From Hirudo medicinalis (lineage: Eukaryota > Annelida > Clitellata > Hirudinida > Hirudinidae), in contig MPNW01000072.1 of the NCBI GenBank assembly GCA_011800805.1, positions 111,471-175,470 on the forward strand: a stretch of 64,000 bases of DNA, given 5' to 3'. Position 1 is the first letter of the stretch. Every line of letters begins with the position of its first letter. This document shows, in pieces, positions 1 to 11,100 of the stretch. The notes beneath the pieces were generated by a model. That model was not told the origin of the DNA. It saw only the letters and a program-made list of their open reading frames with translations, and ran no database searches. Made by a program: the position numbers and the translations under genes.

Positions 1-190
1 TCGTTATCCGTGATTCTTTTGATATGTCCATTTCGAACCTCAAGTAAAAGTAAATAAAATGTAACTACAAAATTAAGTTAGTCATTTGGAAAGTAGCTTT
101 GCTAACCTCTCTATCCCAAATTTCCAGTGGTTGACTTCCAATGCTATACAATAATGAAAAGAAACCTTTTTGAAACGAGTTCACAAACAT
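1..190 (-). CDS. cfap20: CFAP20 paralogue, 5' part (cut by window edge)
   Basis: First exon 107..190 and the first 38 nt of exon 2 (1..38) of a second CFAP20 gene. CFAP20 is a ciliary/centriolar protein that binds axonemal doublet microtubules. Exon 1 encodes [18 protein letters not shown] and continues to IWDRE; after a 68-bp intron (39..106) the protein resumes [12 protein letters not shown], the family's most conserved stretch. The intron lies at exactly the same codon boundary (phase 0) as in the copy at 1843..2656. About 9 of the first 28 residues differ from that copy, so this is an old paralogue, not a recent duplicate. The ATG at 190 sits 2 nt after a good acceptor (tgctgcag), suggesting a 5' UTR intron. 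The frame also stays open upstream to 310, so an N-terminal extension cannot be excluded. Confidence 0.85.
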
Positions 191-740
191 TTCTGCAGCA
201 ACAACGAACGAAATTAGTGCTTGGGGAATGGACTGACCATCACTTATACGTGTCATGCGTAACCAAGGCAACTTATCAACAGTAGCCAGAGGAGTGACCA
301 TTTCAAACAATTACATTTTTGCTCATTGTTGGTTATATAAGTACAATTTAATTTTCAAAAGTTAGACTCAGAAATGTAAAATATCACATCGTAAATTTAT
401 ATTATAACTTAATAACATATACAACATACGATGTCGAAGTATCGCACGAATCCTGGCAAGCATTTCATCAGATGTAAATCGTCCGCCGTCAAAATAAGCA
501 CTTTTAAAGTTTTAATTAGTATTTCTCTCGTGTCAATTGCAATAATTGATATTTCAAGAGTTTAATACATTAATACTTAATAAGTAATTATAATTATAAT
601 TAATTATGCATAAGTATATAAGGCTTTTTTGATAATCTTTGTAACTATTGAGTGTTGTGGGATACTTGATCCGGGGTCATCAATTGTGGAGTACGATTCA
701 ATGCGTTCTGTTTTGGCGTGCAGGTTGACCGAATGGGCTG

Positions 741-841
741 GTTCCTGCATACGGCGGTAATGGCGATAGTCGTAATGCGCCGTGTTCGACACCCGGTCTG
801 CACCGCCACAAGCGCTCTTGGGAAGGAGCGCTGTATAAATG
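741..841 (-). repeat. Dispersed ~100-bp repeat, copy A
   Basis: Reverse-strand copy of a family seen five times in this window. In sense orientation the copies start CATTTATAYAGCGC, contain a short inverted repeat (AGCGCCCC ... GGGCGC), then a block like GGTGGTGCAGGCTGGGTTG and end near GCAGGAAC. This copy is nearly full length. A short ORF across it is incidental. Confidence 0.75.
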
Positions 842-1142
842 AGTTTATACATTTTACATTTACTGATACTTAACAGGATGTATTAGGATTGTATGTTTAT
901 TAAGAAGCACATGGAATGATCGAGAGACCGATTGGAGCGCTTGCTTGAGAGCGAGTGGCGCTTGTCGATTGGCGATGAGGCGATCGCGATTTCGAAATTG
1001 TAGAGCTAAATGTGGTCATTGGAGCTTCACTCCAAAGACTCTGAATATTAAATGTAATAAATTCAATTAATGAATTTTAAATTTATATTGTTGCGCTACA
1101 CTATACAGTCGCGGACTCCCTTAAGTCGATTGGAATTGAAGG

Positions 1143-1172
1143 CAGTGGCGTAGCTAAGGGGGCGGCTTCAAA
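1143..1172 (+). mobile_element. hAT-like transposon terminal repeat (solo end)
   Basis: The sequence CAGTGGCGTAGCTAAGGGGG resembles the terminal inverted repeats of many hAT-superfamily elements. No matching inverted end was found within the next few kb and no transposase is visible, so this is a truncated or non-autonomous remnant. The call rests on motif similarity only. Confidence 0.45.
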
Positions 1173-1842
1173 GAAATTTGAAACTCTTTTTTGAGTAATT
1201 TGAATAGAAGATCTGAAGATTTGTCATAACGTCATTTCTTGGAAAGCTCGCATGAGTTTCGATCCATTTTTAAAATTGAATTTATATGCAAATCTCAAAA
1301 TAACTTTAAACTAATTGCAGTACAATCTTTTAAATAAAATTTTAGAAGTTTATATTCGTGGTACGATTTTCATACCATAATTAAATATATATATATATTT
1401 CAATGAAAGCTTGTATTGGGAGGAGGACTAGACAACTATTGCTTCTTTATGAACTAAATTCTCAATTTTGATTAGTAGTTAACGTTTTTACAATAAAATT
1501 AAATAATTAATAGTCAAATTTTATGTGCTGAAATAGGTAACTATTGACAACTATTAGGCGCAAGAATAATTTTAATTGCTCTCAGTAAACAACCCAAAAA
1601 AAACGTGTAGGCAGCTTTTCGTGTTTGAGCTTTGAGCGTTAGGTAGTAACAGTTTAATTTTTGTTAGCCATCATTGGTATTTTTAAAATAGATTTATTGG
1701 TAAAATAATTGAATTTTACTAAATTCAGTTTCTTTGCGCCCGAGATATAGTCCCTGGTTACGAGAGTAAAGTTTATTATTTATAGACGAGCAAATCACAT
1801 TCATCATTACTAGTAGGATCGGTTCCAAGATCCGCGGTCTCA

Positions 1843-2656
1843 ATGTTCAAAAACACTTTCCAAAGCGGTTTCTTATCGATATTATACAGTATCGGAAGTA
1901 AACCATTACAAATATGGGACAAAAAAGTATGACGGAATTATTTCACTTAGTAAACGAATTTTAGTTAATGACTAGTTAATGTTAATGACTTTTTTTCAAG
2001 GTGAGAAATGGGCATATCAAAAGGATAACTGACAATGACATTCAGTCTTTAGTGCTTGAAATTGTGGGGACCAATGTAAGCACCACATTCATTACTTGCC
2101 CCTGTGATCCAAAGAAGACATTGGGGATCAAGCTACCTTTTCTTGTCATGATCATAAAAAATCTGAAGAAGTATTTCACATTTGAAGTTCAGGTTATTAC
2201 CTTTTGCTTATTGCATTGTAAATTGATCTTTTTCATAAAAAAATTAACACACTATCTTAAATGCCAATGTAATCCAGGTCCTTGATGACAAGAATGTCAG
2301 AAGAAGATTTCGAGCAAGCAATTATCAAAGCACCACTCGTGTGAAGCCTTTCATTTGCACCATGCCAATGAGATTAGATGACGGGTGGAATCAAATCCAA
2401 TTCAATTTATCTGATTTCACCCGAAGAGCTTATGGCACTAATTACATTGAAACCTTGAGAGTGCAGGTAAGCGAACTATGAACAGGAATTTTATTAAAAT
2501 GTGTTTACTGATGCGAACAATTTTAACATTCTGGTATTTTTGTAGATACATGCCAACTGCCGTATCAGACGAGTTTACTTTTCGGATCGTCTTTATTCTG
2601 AAGAGGAACTCCCAGCTGAATTCAAACTTTATTTGCCAGTTCAGGGAAAAAAATGA
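1843..2656 (+). CDS. cfap20: Cilia- and flagella-associated protein 20 (CFAP20)
   Basis: Complete four-exon gene: 1843..1926, 2001..2192, 2278..2466, 2546..2656, encoding 191 residues (family about 193). The first exon starts [18 protein letters not shown]; later exons carry [30 protein letters not shown] and [14 protein letters not shown], nearly identical to vertebrate CFAP20. All introns are phase 0 with GT-AG ends and are 74-85 bp. CFAP20 stabilises axonemal microtubule doublets and controls ciliary length and motility. A poly(A) signal AATAAA is at 2781. It is tail to tail with DNAJA2 and head to head with a diverged paralogue at 1..190. This copy is the better conserved, so it is likely the ancestral one. 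Confidence 0.96.
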
Positions 2657-3118
2657 TGTTTAAATTGAAACTGGACTGAGGTCTGACACATTGAGATGCC
2701 CGAATAGCGTTTCAATTGGAACATGCCACATTGTTTTGTTTTAGTGTGGAACTTTGACTCTTTTTCAATTATTAAAGTTTAATAAAGCTAATTGCATACT
2801 ATGCATTAATTGCAGGGCCTATTTTAATTAAGTAGGGTCTACAGAAAAGGCCCATTTGTCAGGCCACGTTTGCCACGTTGACCCCCTCTTGAAGTAGCTT
2901 TGACATTCCAGCTGAATGGAAGCATGTACAAATGTAAAACTAGCCTTTTTTTTTACAAATCCTATGTGTTGCTCGAGTGCTCATTGCTCGACTGCACCCA
3001 TGTAAATAGCAATTCTTCTACCAGTAAATAAAATACTGCTCCAAATTCTAAATTTATTGGGAAATTTCATGCCAGAAGTTATCATAAATTACAAATTGGC
3101 CTAAGGGATGCAAGATAA

Positions 3119-6100
3119 TCATTGGCTAGCACATTGGACATTCTTGGCACCAGGATGTCCATCATCATCATCATCTTCATGGTAGGCTTCTCTTCGGGAG
3201 CCTGGCTGGTCTTGGTTTGGGTCAAAGTCCACAAGATCAACTTCCTCTATATCTCCAGCTGGTTGTTCACCTTCTTCTCTTTTGGGAAGAAGTTGTTCCA
3301 GAGACTAAACAAAATAACAATTTCAAAATCCAGGTTCTGGCTTCCAAAGGGGCACAAATTAATAAGGATTATAAACATAAAAGAAAAGTTAATTTTTTAA
3401 TCAATTATCTCTTAATGGATTTAGACAGTGAACACAATCTATTTTTATTTTCAAATGGGACCATTTAAATTCAATATTTAAAATATTAGCCCTGTTGAAC
3501 CAGAAGGCATTATATATTAGATATTATAGCATTATAAATTACTAAAGTAAAAGATTTCATGGTTTTAAATTTTTTTGGAATTGTCGAATAAAACTCCGGA
3601 GCACGTTGAACCAGGAAGATTAAATTATTTATGTAAATTATGCAGTGTTCCCAAGGTAACTTTATCCAAGTTTGCAAATGCTTTGGCGATTCTTGACTTA
3701 TTGTTGAGTTTTTGCAGAACAATCAGAATGGTGATGTTATGCACGTGGCATCCTACACATTTATTATTATTATTAAGGTATAAATAAATTGATTTATAGC
3801 AGCTATAAGTGCTAAGGCACACTATGTATGTGACATTAGTGTAGTTGTTGAAAAATAAGACATGTAACAGCCACTTGTAACATGAGCTAACTTGTGATTT
3901 TGTAGCAAATGATACTTTTGGATAAATATGAGACATCACATTAGAAGATATTACAAACATTCCCTCAGATTAGCTAAAATGTTCCCGTTACCCTGTTATG
4001 CGTTTATCTTTTTAGAAACTTCAGGAAATGATTTGGCAATTCAATGGGGCTCCTCACACCCTATCTCCACAAAAAGTTCTCATCAAACATAAGGCCATCT
4101 TCAGGCAAGCAATCATTAAAAGCAACATTCCCTCTGAGGATGTCAATGTGTATGCAAAAATTTGAGCTTGTGAGCCAAAAATCCTGTCCCACTGATTTTT
4201 GTGAATCAGGATTACACAATCATTACATACTTCTCAAACGACTTTTTAGTGAAAGTTGAATTTCAAAACTCTTAATTGATAGTTTTTATTACTGAAACTA
4301 TGGCATGAGATTAATTTAGTTATCCAACAAAAACAGTTCATAGGAAGCTTCATTAAATTTTTAAATTTCATGTATATGATCAACATCTTAGAAATCTTAT
4401 GAAAATATGAGTCACTTATTTCTTTAAATAGTTCTGACTTAACTGAATTTATGCATTTCATAAGCTGCATAATTTTTGCTTCTCCAACTCTCAGGAAGTT
4501 CAACATATTACCAACATGGTTATGTATTTCCTGAACTGACATCAGTTCGACAACCAGTAAAACATTCTCAATTAATATTTTTGCTTCATCAGGACATTGC
4601 TTATGGACAATTCTAGTCTTTCATTTTGAGTTTCCATCAAAAGTGTTCTTAGAGTAAAACGTTTCAAACATTTTAATTTTTAAATTTAGTCTTTTATGAG
4701 TAACAGCGCATGCTGACACAGCTTAGAGAGAAAGTTGATCAAAATGAATAGCAGAGGAAACAGCAGAAATGCTTAGTTGTCAGGATCTTTTGGCAAACCT
4801 ATAGAACTATATTATATGTAATATGTATGAAGCTTTAAACTCTTAAAATATACCTTCTTTGCTTATTTTCATTAAAGTGCATTAAAGTTAAATATTCCCA
4901 AGAAGTAATGTATAAGATTACCTAAATCTTTTCAAGTCAATACAAAGGTTAACATAATTCAATGAAAGTTTTCTTGAATGCTTACCTTAATATTTGTTTC
5001 ATCAATGAAGTTATTGGGGGGAAATGCAATGTCAAACTTGATGAAAAGGTTCCCTTTCTCAAATGGATTCCTGTAAGTAGGCATGCCTTCGCTAGCCACC
5101 TTTCGTACTTCACCTTCAAAATGTCAATTCCAATTTACTCCAAAATTAACTAAAAGCAATGAAGTCACCAATACCAGGAGATATAACATTCCCAGGAGGA
5201 TTTCTGATCAACAAATCTCTCCCATCGAGATGTTTGATAGCGAAGTCAAAACCACAGAGAGCCTCCGTAATTCCAATCGAACGAACGCAGTGAAGATCCG
5301 ATCCTTGGCGAGTAAATAATTCATGCTCTTTTTGTTGCAGAATAATTATGATGTCACCGGGTTCAACTCCAGGCTGAAAGTAACGAGATCGAGAAAGTTA
5401 ACAAATTAATTTAAAAAAATTACTTCCATAGTTAGGAACCATTTTCAAGTGTGAATGTAAAGTTTTGTATTTATCCAATCTTTTGAGCACCAAGCAGGAT
5501 GTGAAGGCACTTTTTAATTGAACTACCATTTACATAGCACCCCTACCCAAGGGCGCTCCATGGTGGTGCAGGCTGAGTTGCAAACACGACACATTATGAC
5601 TGTTGCCATTGTGGCCGCACGAAGAAACGCAACCCATTTTGCCAACCTGCATTCTGTTGAATCTTTACATTCATAACATATATTATATGATGTATGAAAA
5701 GTTTCCTCACCATTTGGTCTCCTTCACCACGAAAAGTAATTTTCTGTCCATCTCTCATGCCCTTGTCAACATGAACTTCAAGTATCTTGCTTTCCTTGAT
5801 GACCTTCCTTCCCTGGCATACCTTGCATCTGTCCTTTTCATTAATCATCTCTCCTAAGAATTTTGACATTCAATATTTAAATATAGAAGTAGCTTTTCCT
5901 AATCATTCAATTTTTAAGCTATTTTATTTTTAGCACATTTGGGCTGCATCTCAAGCCTGAAAACACTTTATTGCCTGGCTACAAAAGCACCATTCTATTT
6001 TCCACGCCAAAATTAATTCAAGAACCTTCTCCATGACAATCAGGACAAACAGACTGCATTTGTTGAACCATTCCAGGACCCAAAGGCCTCATAGTTACCT

Positions 6101-7284
6101 TGATACCTCTGCCACCACATCCTTTGCATCCTTGTGTTGATCCTGGTTTTCCACCCAGACTGTAAGCATTAATGTAAGTGGACTAATCTAGGCTTTCCCA
6201 TTAAATTTATTGTCATGGCATCAATCTGGCAAAATTTCTATATAGGGAGAGACATTGTAAAAAACAAGTTCAAACCACCTAGTTATGCAAATAAACAAAC
6301 AAAAATGTGGTAAATTTAGAGCAAAAAATGACTTCATCAAAGACATAAAGCAATTGTAAAAGCAGGAATGACCAACCCATCACATTTAGCACATATGACT
6401 TGTTTATTCAAGGCCAACTTTGATGTCTTGCCATTGTACAAGTCTTCCAAGCTAACTCTGGAGTAAATCAATTAATTCAACTACAACATCAGACTCCAAC
6501 CCATGATGAAAATTATTTATTCATTTTTATGTACTTGAGAGGATGTTTAGTATCGTCACCCTTTTGTCTGCGACTTCCACTTCTCATGCCTCCAAATCCA
6601 AAAGGATCACCACCAAAAAAATTTCCAAAAAATCCATCAAACAAGTCCCCAGGGAAGGCACCTAAAAATAAAATATCTCATTAATATTCTTCCAAGCTAT
6701 TAATCACAAATGATTTCAGTACTCACCCTCCCTACCAGATCTTTCTTTTATCCCTTGAATCCCATGTTTATCATAAATATCCCTCTTTTCAGGATTGGAA
6801 AGTACATCATAAGCAAAACTAATTTCTTTGAACTGTAGTTACCAAGATATTAACTTTATTAAAAGATATATAGAAGCTACTTAAAATATATATATATATA
6901 TAACTATATAAGATATTATATACTATTGTGTTCAATATAAAGTTCACTTTTATCGATTAGATGAAATTCAAAAAGTAATACAATAAATATTCTTTTTATT
7001 TAACCAACAATTAAGCAAGAGAAATCTCCCCTTAAACTGTTAAAAACAATCAGAGTGTTAAAAAGTGACCTTTTCTCCAGCTTTTGGGTTTTTGTCGGGA
7101 TGGTACTCCTTGGCAAGTTTATGGTAAGCCTGCCATAAACAAACATTAGTTGAGAACTGCTGAGTTGTTCTATCATATTAAAAGCTTATATGAAAGAAAA
7201 AATAACCTTTTTAATGTCGCTATTTGATGCAGTTTTCGATACGCCAAGAAGCGCGTACAAATCCACACTTGACTTACTAGACAT
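3119..7284 (-). CDS. dnaja2: DnaJ homologue subfamily A member 2 (type I Hsp40)
   Basis: Ten exons, all phases consistent: 7207..7284, 7070..7129, 6727..6832, 6535..6661, 6377..6457, 6026..6159, 5711..5853, 5175..5373, 4986..5113, 3119..3304; 413 residues (human DNAJA2 is 412). It is an Hsp70 co-chaperone that stimulates ATP hydrolysis and delivers unfolded clients. The J domain is N-terminal with the HPD triad in exon 2 (EYHPDKNP). A Gly/Phe-rich linker follows (exon 4), then the cysteine-rich zinc domain with [23 protein letters not shown] and CKVCQGRK, then the client-binding domains ([21 protein letters not shown]). The end is acidic and stops in CASQ, a CaaX farnesylation box as in other cytosolic DNAJA proteins. 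A minus-strand AATAAA lies at 3053..3058. Intron 9 (3305..4985) is unusually long and may hold a nested gene. Confidence 0.96.
3578..4165 (+). CDS. Possible small nested gene, 3' exons, antisense in DNAJA2 intron 9
   Basis: Three exon-like blocks on the plus strand share phase 0 and canonical splice sites. The first ends at 3655 (CCCAAG before gtaact; frame open from 3569), the second is 3718..3777 (acceptor gagtttttgcag, donor AAG before gtataa), and the third is 4016..4165 (acceptor tatctttttag) ending in TGA. Spliced, they read through about 95 codons; the last exon contains [16 protein letters not shown] and [15 protein letters not shown] do not recognise the protein and cannot place its 5' end. 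In AT-rich DNA short open blocks arise by chance, but two phase-matched introns with good polypyrimidine tracts are less likely. Confidence 0.35.
4246..4650 (-). other. Unexplained open stretch in DNAJA2 intron 9
   Basis: On the minus strand a 98-codon frame (4246..4542) reads from [14 protein letters not shown]; just upstream, in another frame, comes a protein-like stretch including MEKERLELS-type polar sequence, separated by a stop. This may be a decayed coding fragment or chance openness. No family recognised. Confidence 0.15.
5527..5629 (+). repeat. Dispersed ~100-bp repeat, copy B
   Basis: Sense copy inside DNAJA2 intron 7, starting CATTTACATAGCACCCC and carrying GGTGGTGCAGGCTGAGTTG and ACACGACACATTATGACTG. 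It aligns along its whole length with copies A, D and E. Confidence 0.75.
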
Positions 7285-8114
7285 GACCGAGGGACGTTAA
7301 AAACAAAATTGGAGAAAGACGAAAAAAAGTGCAAATAAGGGCTATATGTTAAAACATAATAAAAAAAGTGTTAGGAAAGAATAAAATCTTCAAGGATTAG
7401 TGAGTCTAGGGCTTTTCATTATACTTTCTTCCACTAATATTATAGACTTATATATATAATTATCGTAGCAATAAGATATGTTTTGTTAAGATTTTTTTTT
7501 ATGCCGAGAAATTTATTCTAACAACAGTATCAGTCATTTAAAAGTTTAAACAAAAGCGATCATCTAATTTCTAGTATTGACGCTACGCGGCGGGAGAAAT
7601 CGCTTCATCATGGCTGGCTCATAAAACGCGATTTACAAATGAAAAGCCGCATCTTAGATCCGACAAGTCAAGATTGTTTTCCGATGCATTCTAAATGATG
7701 GCCACATTAAAGGTCATCATAAATATTCGGTAGATATTCCAGAAAGCGTCAAAAGCGTAATCTGATGTAGAGCAACTTGCTTTACGAAAATCTTCGGAAA
7801 AATTAAATTTGTTAGGTTGTTTTTATTATGTTATATTATTATATTAACCTGACATTCTTTAACTCCATTAATGAAAAGTTCAGTGCTTTTAGAAATATTA
7901 AATTTTTTCCCAACTAGTGTTAAATCCTCATTGCCTTCTACTTTTCCAAAAACAGCCATCTCAATTATGAAAAGTGAAATGTTGATTGAATTAATTGTAA
8001 AATTAACAGCAACAATGCTGTCACCATTTTTTAATTATTGTAAACAGTCGTGGGTCGTCTTTCGTTCGCTTTGGTGACATCCATCTGCTCATCAAATTCA
8101 TCATCTGGAGTTAT
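7285..8114. promoter_or_regulatory. Shared upstream region of DNAJA2 and the ZCCHC2-like gene
   Basis: About 830 bp lie between divergent start codons. A GC-richer patch around 7580-7680 (gcgctacgcggcggg-like) stands out from AT-rich surroundings and is the best candidate for a bidirectional promoter. One TTCCAGAA palindrome at about 7737 resembles half of a heat-shock element, but it is single and unconvincing. Confidence 0.3.
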
Positions 8115-11100
8115 ATGCAAAAAAATATATTTATGATAGGCTTAGAAATTTCTCCACCAATGACCGACAGAATATGTCGTTGGTTTATGTCAGCTAGTAG
8201 CTCGGAACGAGTCGAGCTTTTGTGCAGCCTCCTACAGATATGTCTGCCGCAAGAATTATGGTTTTTGGGAGCTTGCATTGAAGATCGGGGTAGGAAAGAC
8301 GCATCGCAACTGCTGCTCGAAGAAGAGAAAAAGTCAAATAGTATAACTGAGTATGAGAACATGAGTATTGCAGAATCAGACTTCTTCGATTCAGTATTTT
8401 TAAAGAGAATGATCACTCACCTGTCTTTGTTAAAGTCATCAAACAGTAAATGTGCTGATAGGCTGTTTACGTTTATCGTTAAAATACACAAGAAATTGAT
8501 TTCCTCTGGGAATGAGCTCAAGATTTTGAATGACATTTCTAAAGATGACCTACTTCTCCTTTTCACGTTATCAGCCTTCCACCCTGCTTTTATTTTCAAG
8601 CAACGTCTGTTTCTGTCCAGCATCCTCATTGATTTTAAGAGAGTTACAAATGAATTAAAATATTATGTTAGTCAAGCTTTTTTTTGTGATTTGTTAGATT
8701 AAGCTGTAAGAACAATTTCTCATGTAAAGAATACATTACATTTGTTAAAGTATCTTGGAAGTCAATTTGAGGTCGTTGTCTTAGTGATCACAGTAATGTT
8801 ATTTGTTAATTATTATTATTATTATTAAGACTGCCTACATTATTTCTTTTTGGAAAGTTTATCACATTAGGTGCAATAATGTTTGATGGTTATACTCATT
8901 AATCACTTTAATTTAATTAACGAGTCTTAATTAAATTATATAAATTAATATTGCATCGAATTAATAGTAATGATGAACATGTTTTACTATTGGGAATTTT
9001 AATTTGTTTTAGAGATATCAAAGTGAAAACCCTGAAGCTATTCATTCTAATGATTTGCCAACAAGTGGTAAGTGTTGTTTTCTGAAGAAGCTAACTTTAA
9101 AACATTCATAATCCATAATTAATACCAACTGAAACATTTCTTGCAACACAAGAACACATTTTGTAATGTGTTTCGTAAACAATTTGTCTTAATTATTGTA
9201 TTACTTGTTTAGGTATATTATTAAGTTATTAAATTATTGAATAAGCTATTTGATGTCAACAATTATTCATCGTGAATGTTTTTGCAGCCCAAATAGCCAT
9301 AACTCCTTGTGTTGTTCCTTCAATGCCAAGTGGTGAGACAGTTCAGTCGCCACTTTTAACGATGGTGTCACCCCTTTGCACATTTACTGGTTGGTAGTTG
9401 TTGGACATGTTCATGTTGGTATTACTTTGATTGATTATCAAATGGTTCTTTCTAAACATTTAAATTTTCTTGTCTATCTAGAGAGTAAATTGACCAAGCA
9501 AGATTTGAAGGCTAAGTGAGTTTGAAAGTTAAAATATATTTATGATTAATTGCTGCAAATCCAAGTTCAAATCAACATGATAATCTTCAGAGATTGCTTT
9601 GAAAGTCAATGCCCAAGTAGTACATCATTGGTCCAAGCGCAACGTAATGGTTGTCACAAAAGCAAGTCAAGATCCTCAGGTGGGAGTAGGGTCATCCCAC
9701 CTATCACACCAAGTGTTCTTTCAACAGTTGCACAGGTTACTGCAGATAAATTTCATAAATATCCCTGTAATGTTTCTAGACACCCAACTGAAGTCGATCC
9801 CAATTTGTGTCTTTGCAGTCATGTATTTGTGATTAAATATGTTTTGTTGTGATTAATTTTAAATATTAATTAATATTTAATTCATATTAATAAAGTTATT
9901 TCATTGCTTTTGATCAAGGAGTATTTCACATGTAAAATGTATTCATGGCATCAAGGCATCAGCATTACACAAGCTTTTATTTAACTTGCTCTGCTTGACC
10001 ATCAAATCTTGTAATCAATTTTTTGACCACTTCCTGATACCCAATCATTCAGAAACTTTCCAGAAATATGTATTCTCAATGACAATACAGTATTTTTCCA
10101 TTTTTAGACAGTGTAAGGGCTTTGTTTTAGCAAAGTTAAACAAAATAATTTTGTCGCCAAGATCATCGGATGACACCGGGATGGTAGTCATGACAGAGCA
10201 TTTGGAAAATCTTGACATTAAAAGAGTATACAATATCTCAATCTCAAATTTATGATGCATTACGATGGCTAGTAGCTAGTAATCCATTAAACAGAGACTT
10301 AACAATTAACATTACTGTCCAACTCAATCATGGAGATGTTATTCATGTTACAGAAATAGTGTTGATAACCAACAAGATAATTTTATATTACCCTCATCTT
10401 TTAAAAAGATAAACAAAATTATTTTCTCATTTTTTGGGCTGGTGAAATAAAAGCATGTTTTTTTCTACAGTATTTATTTTACTTGCCATTTACATGGCAG
10501 TGCAAGCTGGGTTGCAAAATAATTTACTATTAGGTTGCTTTAATTGAATTAATAAATTTTCTCTGTCAAAGTTTATTCAATCCACAGTTGGAGGAACCAC
10601 AGATTATTGCGAATGACTGTCGATTGATGGAGGGAATGGTGAAAGGATCTCGGAGGAAATTTGTTGGAGAATTGTTGGAAACAAGGTGGACTATAACTTT
10701 CAATACAAAATCTTGACTGTTAACTTATTTCTTAATGTCAAAATCATTTTGATGTCATTTAATTATTAAAACATACAAAGTGAAAAGGGTTTGTATGTAA
10801 AAAGTGTTGGCAACTTATTAAAAGTATCTTCCATAGAAAGACTAAGGAAAAATCAGTACTTCTGGAAAGTTCGTCTGAAAGGAGGTCTTTCACAAGGAAC
10901 AGGGTTCAAAACAAATCCTCAATTCAACTCAAGAACTTCCAACATTCTTCCTACCCTCCAAGTCTTGACAGTTCATGTTCTGAGGATTACTTGACCCCAC
11001 TTGGAAGTCCTGACATTCATGTAGTCAGGAAGGAAGATTACGTGATTCGGGAGGGTTTGAACATTTTAAAAATATCTTCTGATTGTTAAAATGTCCACTT

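Larger units (their letters stand above)
191..1842. promoter_or_regulatory. Spacer between the two divergent CFAP20 genes
   Basis: About 1.65 kb separating the start codons of two CFAP20 genes transcribed away from each other, so both promoters must lie here or in upstream introns. It contains a dispersed repeat copy (741..841), a hAT-like transposon end (1143), a short (TA)n run near 1387 and otherwise AT-rich unique sequence. No further coding region was recognised. I did not find a convincing X-box for RFX factors by eye. Confidence 0.4.

Noticed and set aside
7736..7745. Heat-shock element upstream of DNAJA2
   Set aside because: Only two adjacent GAA/TTC units; a functional element usually has three or more, and constitutive DNAJA2 genes are not strongly heat-inducible.
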